The notes under the pieces: model-generated
Databases searched by the model: none
What the model was told of the DNA's origin: nothing
The model's input: only the letters and a program-made list of their open reading frames with translations
Position numbers and translations under genes: made by a program
IMG/VR virus record: IMGVR_UViG_3300038429_000195
Location: 31,274-95,273 of that record
From: a virus
Reading direction: 5' to 3' (one strand)
Length of the DNA stretch: 64,000 nt
In this document: positions 63,532 to 64,000 of the stretch, piece by piece
How the letters are laid out: every line of letters begins with the position of its first letter
How positions within the stretch are numbered: the first letter of the stretch is position 1

Positions 63532-63617
63532 TGGTGCTGGTAAAAGGAATCGAACCTTCACGGATTACTCCAACTGGTCCTAAGCCAATCGCGTCTGCCT
63601 AGTTCCGCCATACCAGC
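63532..63617 (-). tRNA. tRNA-Leu(TAG)
   Basis: Class II, acceptor GCTGGTA/TACCAGC perfect, stem ATTGG/CCAGT, loop CTTAGGA, anticodon TAG (CUA), A73, CCA encoded. Confidence 0.93.
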
Positions 63618-63630
63618 ATAACATTTAATA

Positions 63631-63659
63631 AATATAAGTTAGTTCACAAAAAATGTCAA
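63631..63659 (-). promoter_or_regulatory. tRNA promoter TTGACA-N17-TATATT
   Basis: The -10 continues as TATATTTATTAAAT (late core included), 13 nt before tRNA-Leu(TAG). Confidence 0.75.
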
Positions 63660-63660
63660 G

Positions 63661-64000
63661 GATTATCACGAAACGTTCCCCGAAGGTCTATCTTGACAAT
63701 TTTGTGATTTACTTTGAGTGAGAATACCTCATTGTGTACCGGCCTTCTAAGATTATCGCTACCTTGCGGATAGCCTTCCTTTTCATCCAAATCCACCGTT
63801 GCGGGCAACGTATGGTTTATCCGGTAAGCCTGCCTGTTTTAGTTGGTGGCGTTTCCAACCTGACGATGACGTATTCCGTATTTCATCTAACGTCTGCCTT
63901 GCGAGCAGTAAGAGGGGCTAACCTCTCCGTTATCTTCAACGCGAACAACTTTCGCCTTGCGAGCTACGGTTGCCTGAATTACCTTACGGCTCCAGAATTA
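63661..64000 (-). ncRNA. Large GNRA-rich structured RNA, 5-prime end beyond window
   Basis: 340 nt, much more GC-rich than its surroundings, without a reading frame. On the minus strand it contains several stems capped by GCAA or GAAA loops (TGCTCGCAAGGCA, CTATCCGCAAGGTAG, TTGCCCGCAACGG region, GGTTGGAAACGCCACC). No RNase P, tmRNA or group I core is recognised. Ends just before the promoter at 63631. Confidence 0.55.

Overview
The window is part of a large, AT-rich tailed-phage genome, almost certainly a myovirus distantly related to T4. Every gene I can support lies on the minus strand, so transcription runs from high to low coordinates. Evidence for a phage: homologues of T4 baseplate proteins gp6, gp25 and the gp5-type spike, a gp55-type late sigma factor, PhoH, a RuvC-like resolvase, a DnaG-type primase and an SbcD-SbcC (gp47/gp46) recombination nuclease, plus many tail-fibre-like proteins rich in TASYA / SGSFTGS repeats. 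The host is unknown. It must use sigma70-type promoters (TTGACA / TATAAT), and many but not all genes have Shine-Dalgarno sites.

Layout. (1) 1-36 kb: virion and late genes. From right to left in transcription order these are PhoH, three repeat-rich fibre proteins (one with leucine-rich repeats), a membrane/coiled-coil protein, the gp55-like sigma factor, the baseplate genes (spike, gp25, gp6), a 1620-residue tail protein, several adhesin-like proteins (DNRLRE, beta-propeller, FG-GAP plus dockerin), RuvC, another fibre, primase and the fused SbcD/SbcC. (2) 36-38.9 kb: small metabolic and regulatory genes: an HD phosphohydrolase, an SMR-like transporter and a prephenate-dehydrogenase-like protein. 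(3) 38.9-64 kb: a very large tRNA array of about 40 canonical tRNAs covering 19 amino acids (no glycine tRNA in this window), with small zinc-ribbon proteins, homing nucleases (HNH, NUMOD4-HNH, GIY-YIG), a complete type II restriction-modification pair, an alpha/beta hydrolase, a four-member family of exported proteins and a MoaD/CysO-like protein ending in Gly-Gly.

The most notable result is in the tRNA array. At 40188-40457 it contains what reads clearly as a bacterial-type RNase P RNA with its conserved core, next to the tRNA precursors it would mature. Most of the long gaps between tRNA genes (about 55-290 nt) are not empty: each is bounded by a 7-11 bp inverted repeat that would close a structured RNA. 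Five of these share a 5-prime ACAGCAA box after the closing stem and form what looks like an undescribed RNA family. The array also holds aberrant tRNAs: one without a T arm, one with a stunted anticodon arm, one long-variable-arm tRNA with a proline anticodon, one with an oversized anticodon loop, and three with C33.

Two promoter classes can be read. One is a TTGACN-N16/17-TATNNT class in the right half, often ending only 6-9 nt before the start codon, so the messages would be leaderless or nearly so. The other has a TATTTAT core without a -35, just upstream of virion genes and of several genes in the array; it is a candidate for the site used by the gp55-like sigma. Some tRNA promoters carry both.

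No database or folding program was available. Family calls rest on motifs I can read, and boundaries inferred by hand may be off by a base or two.
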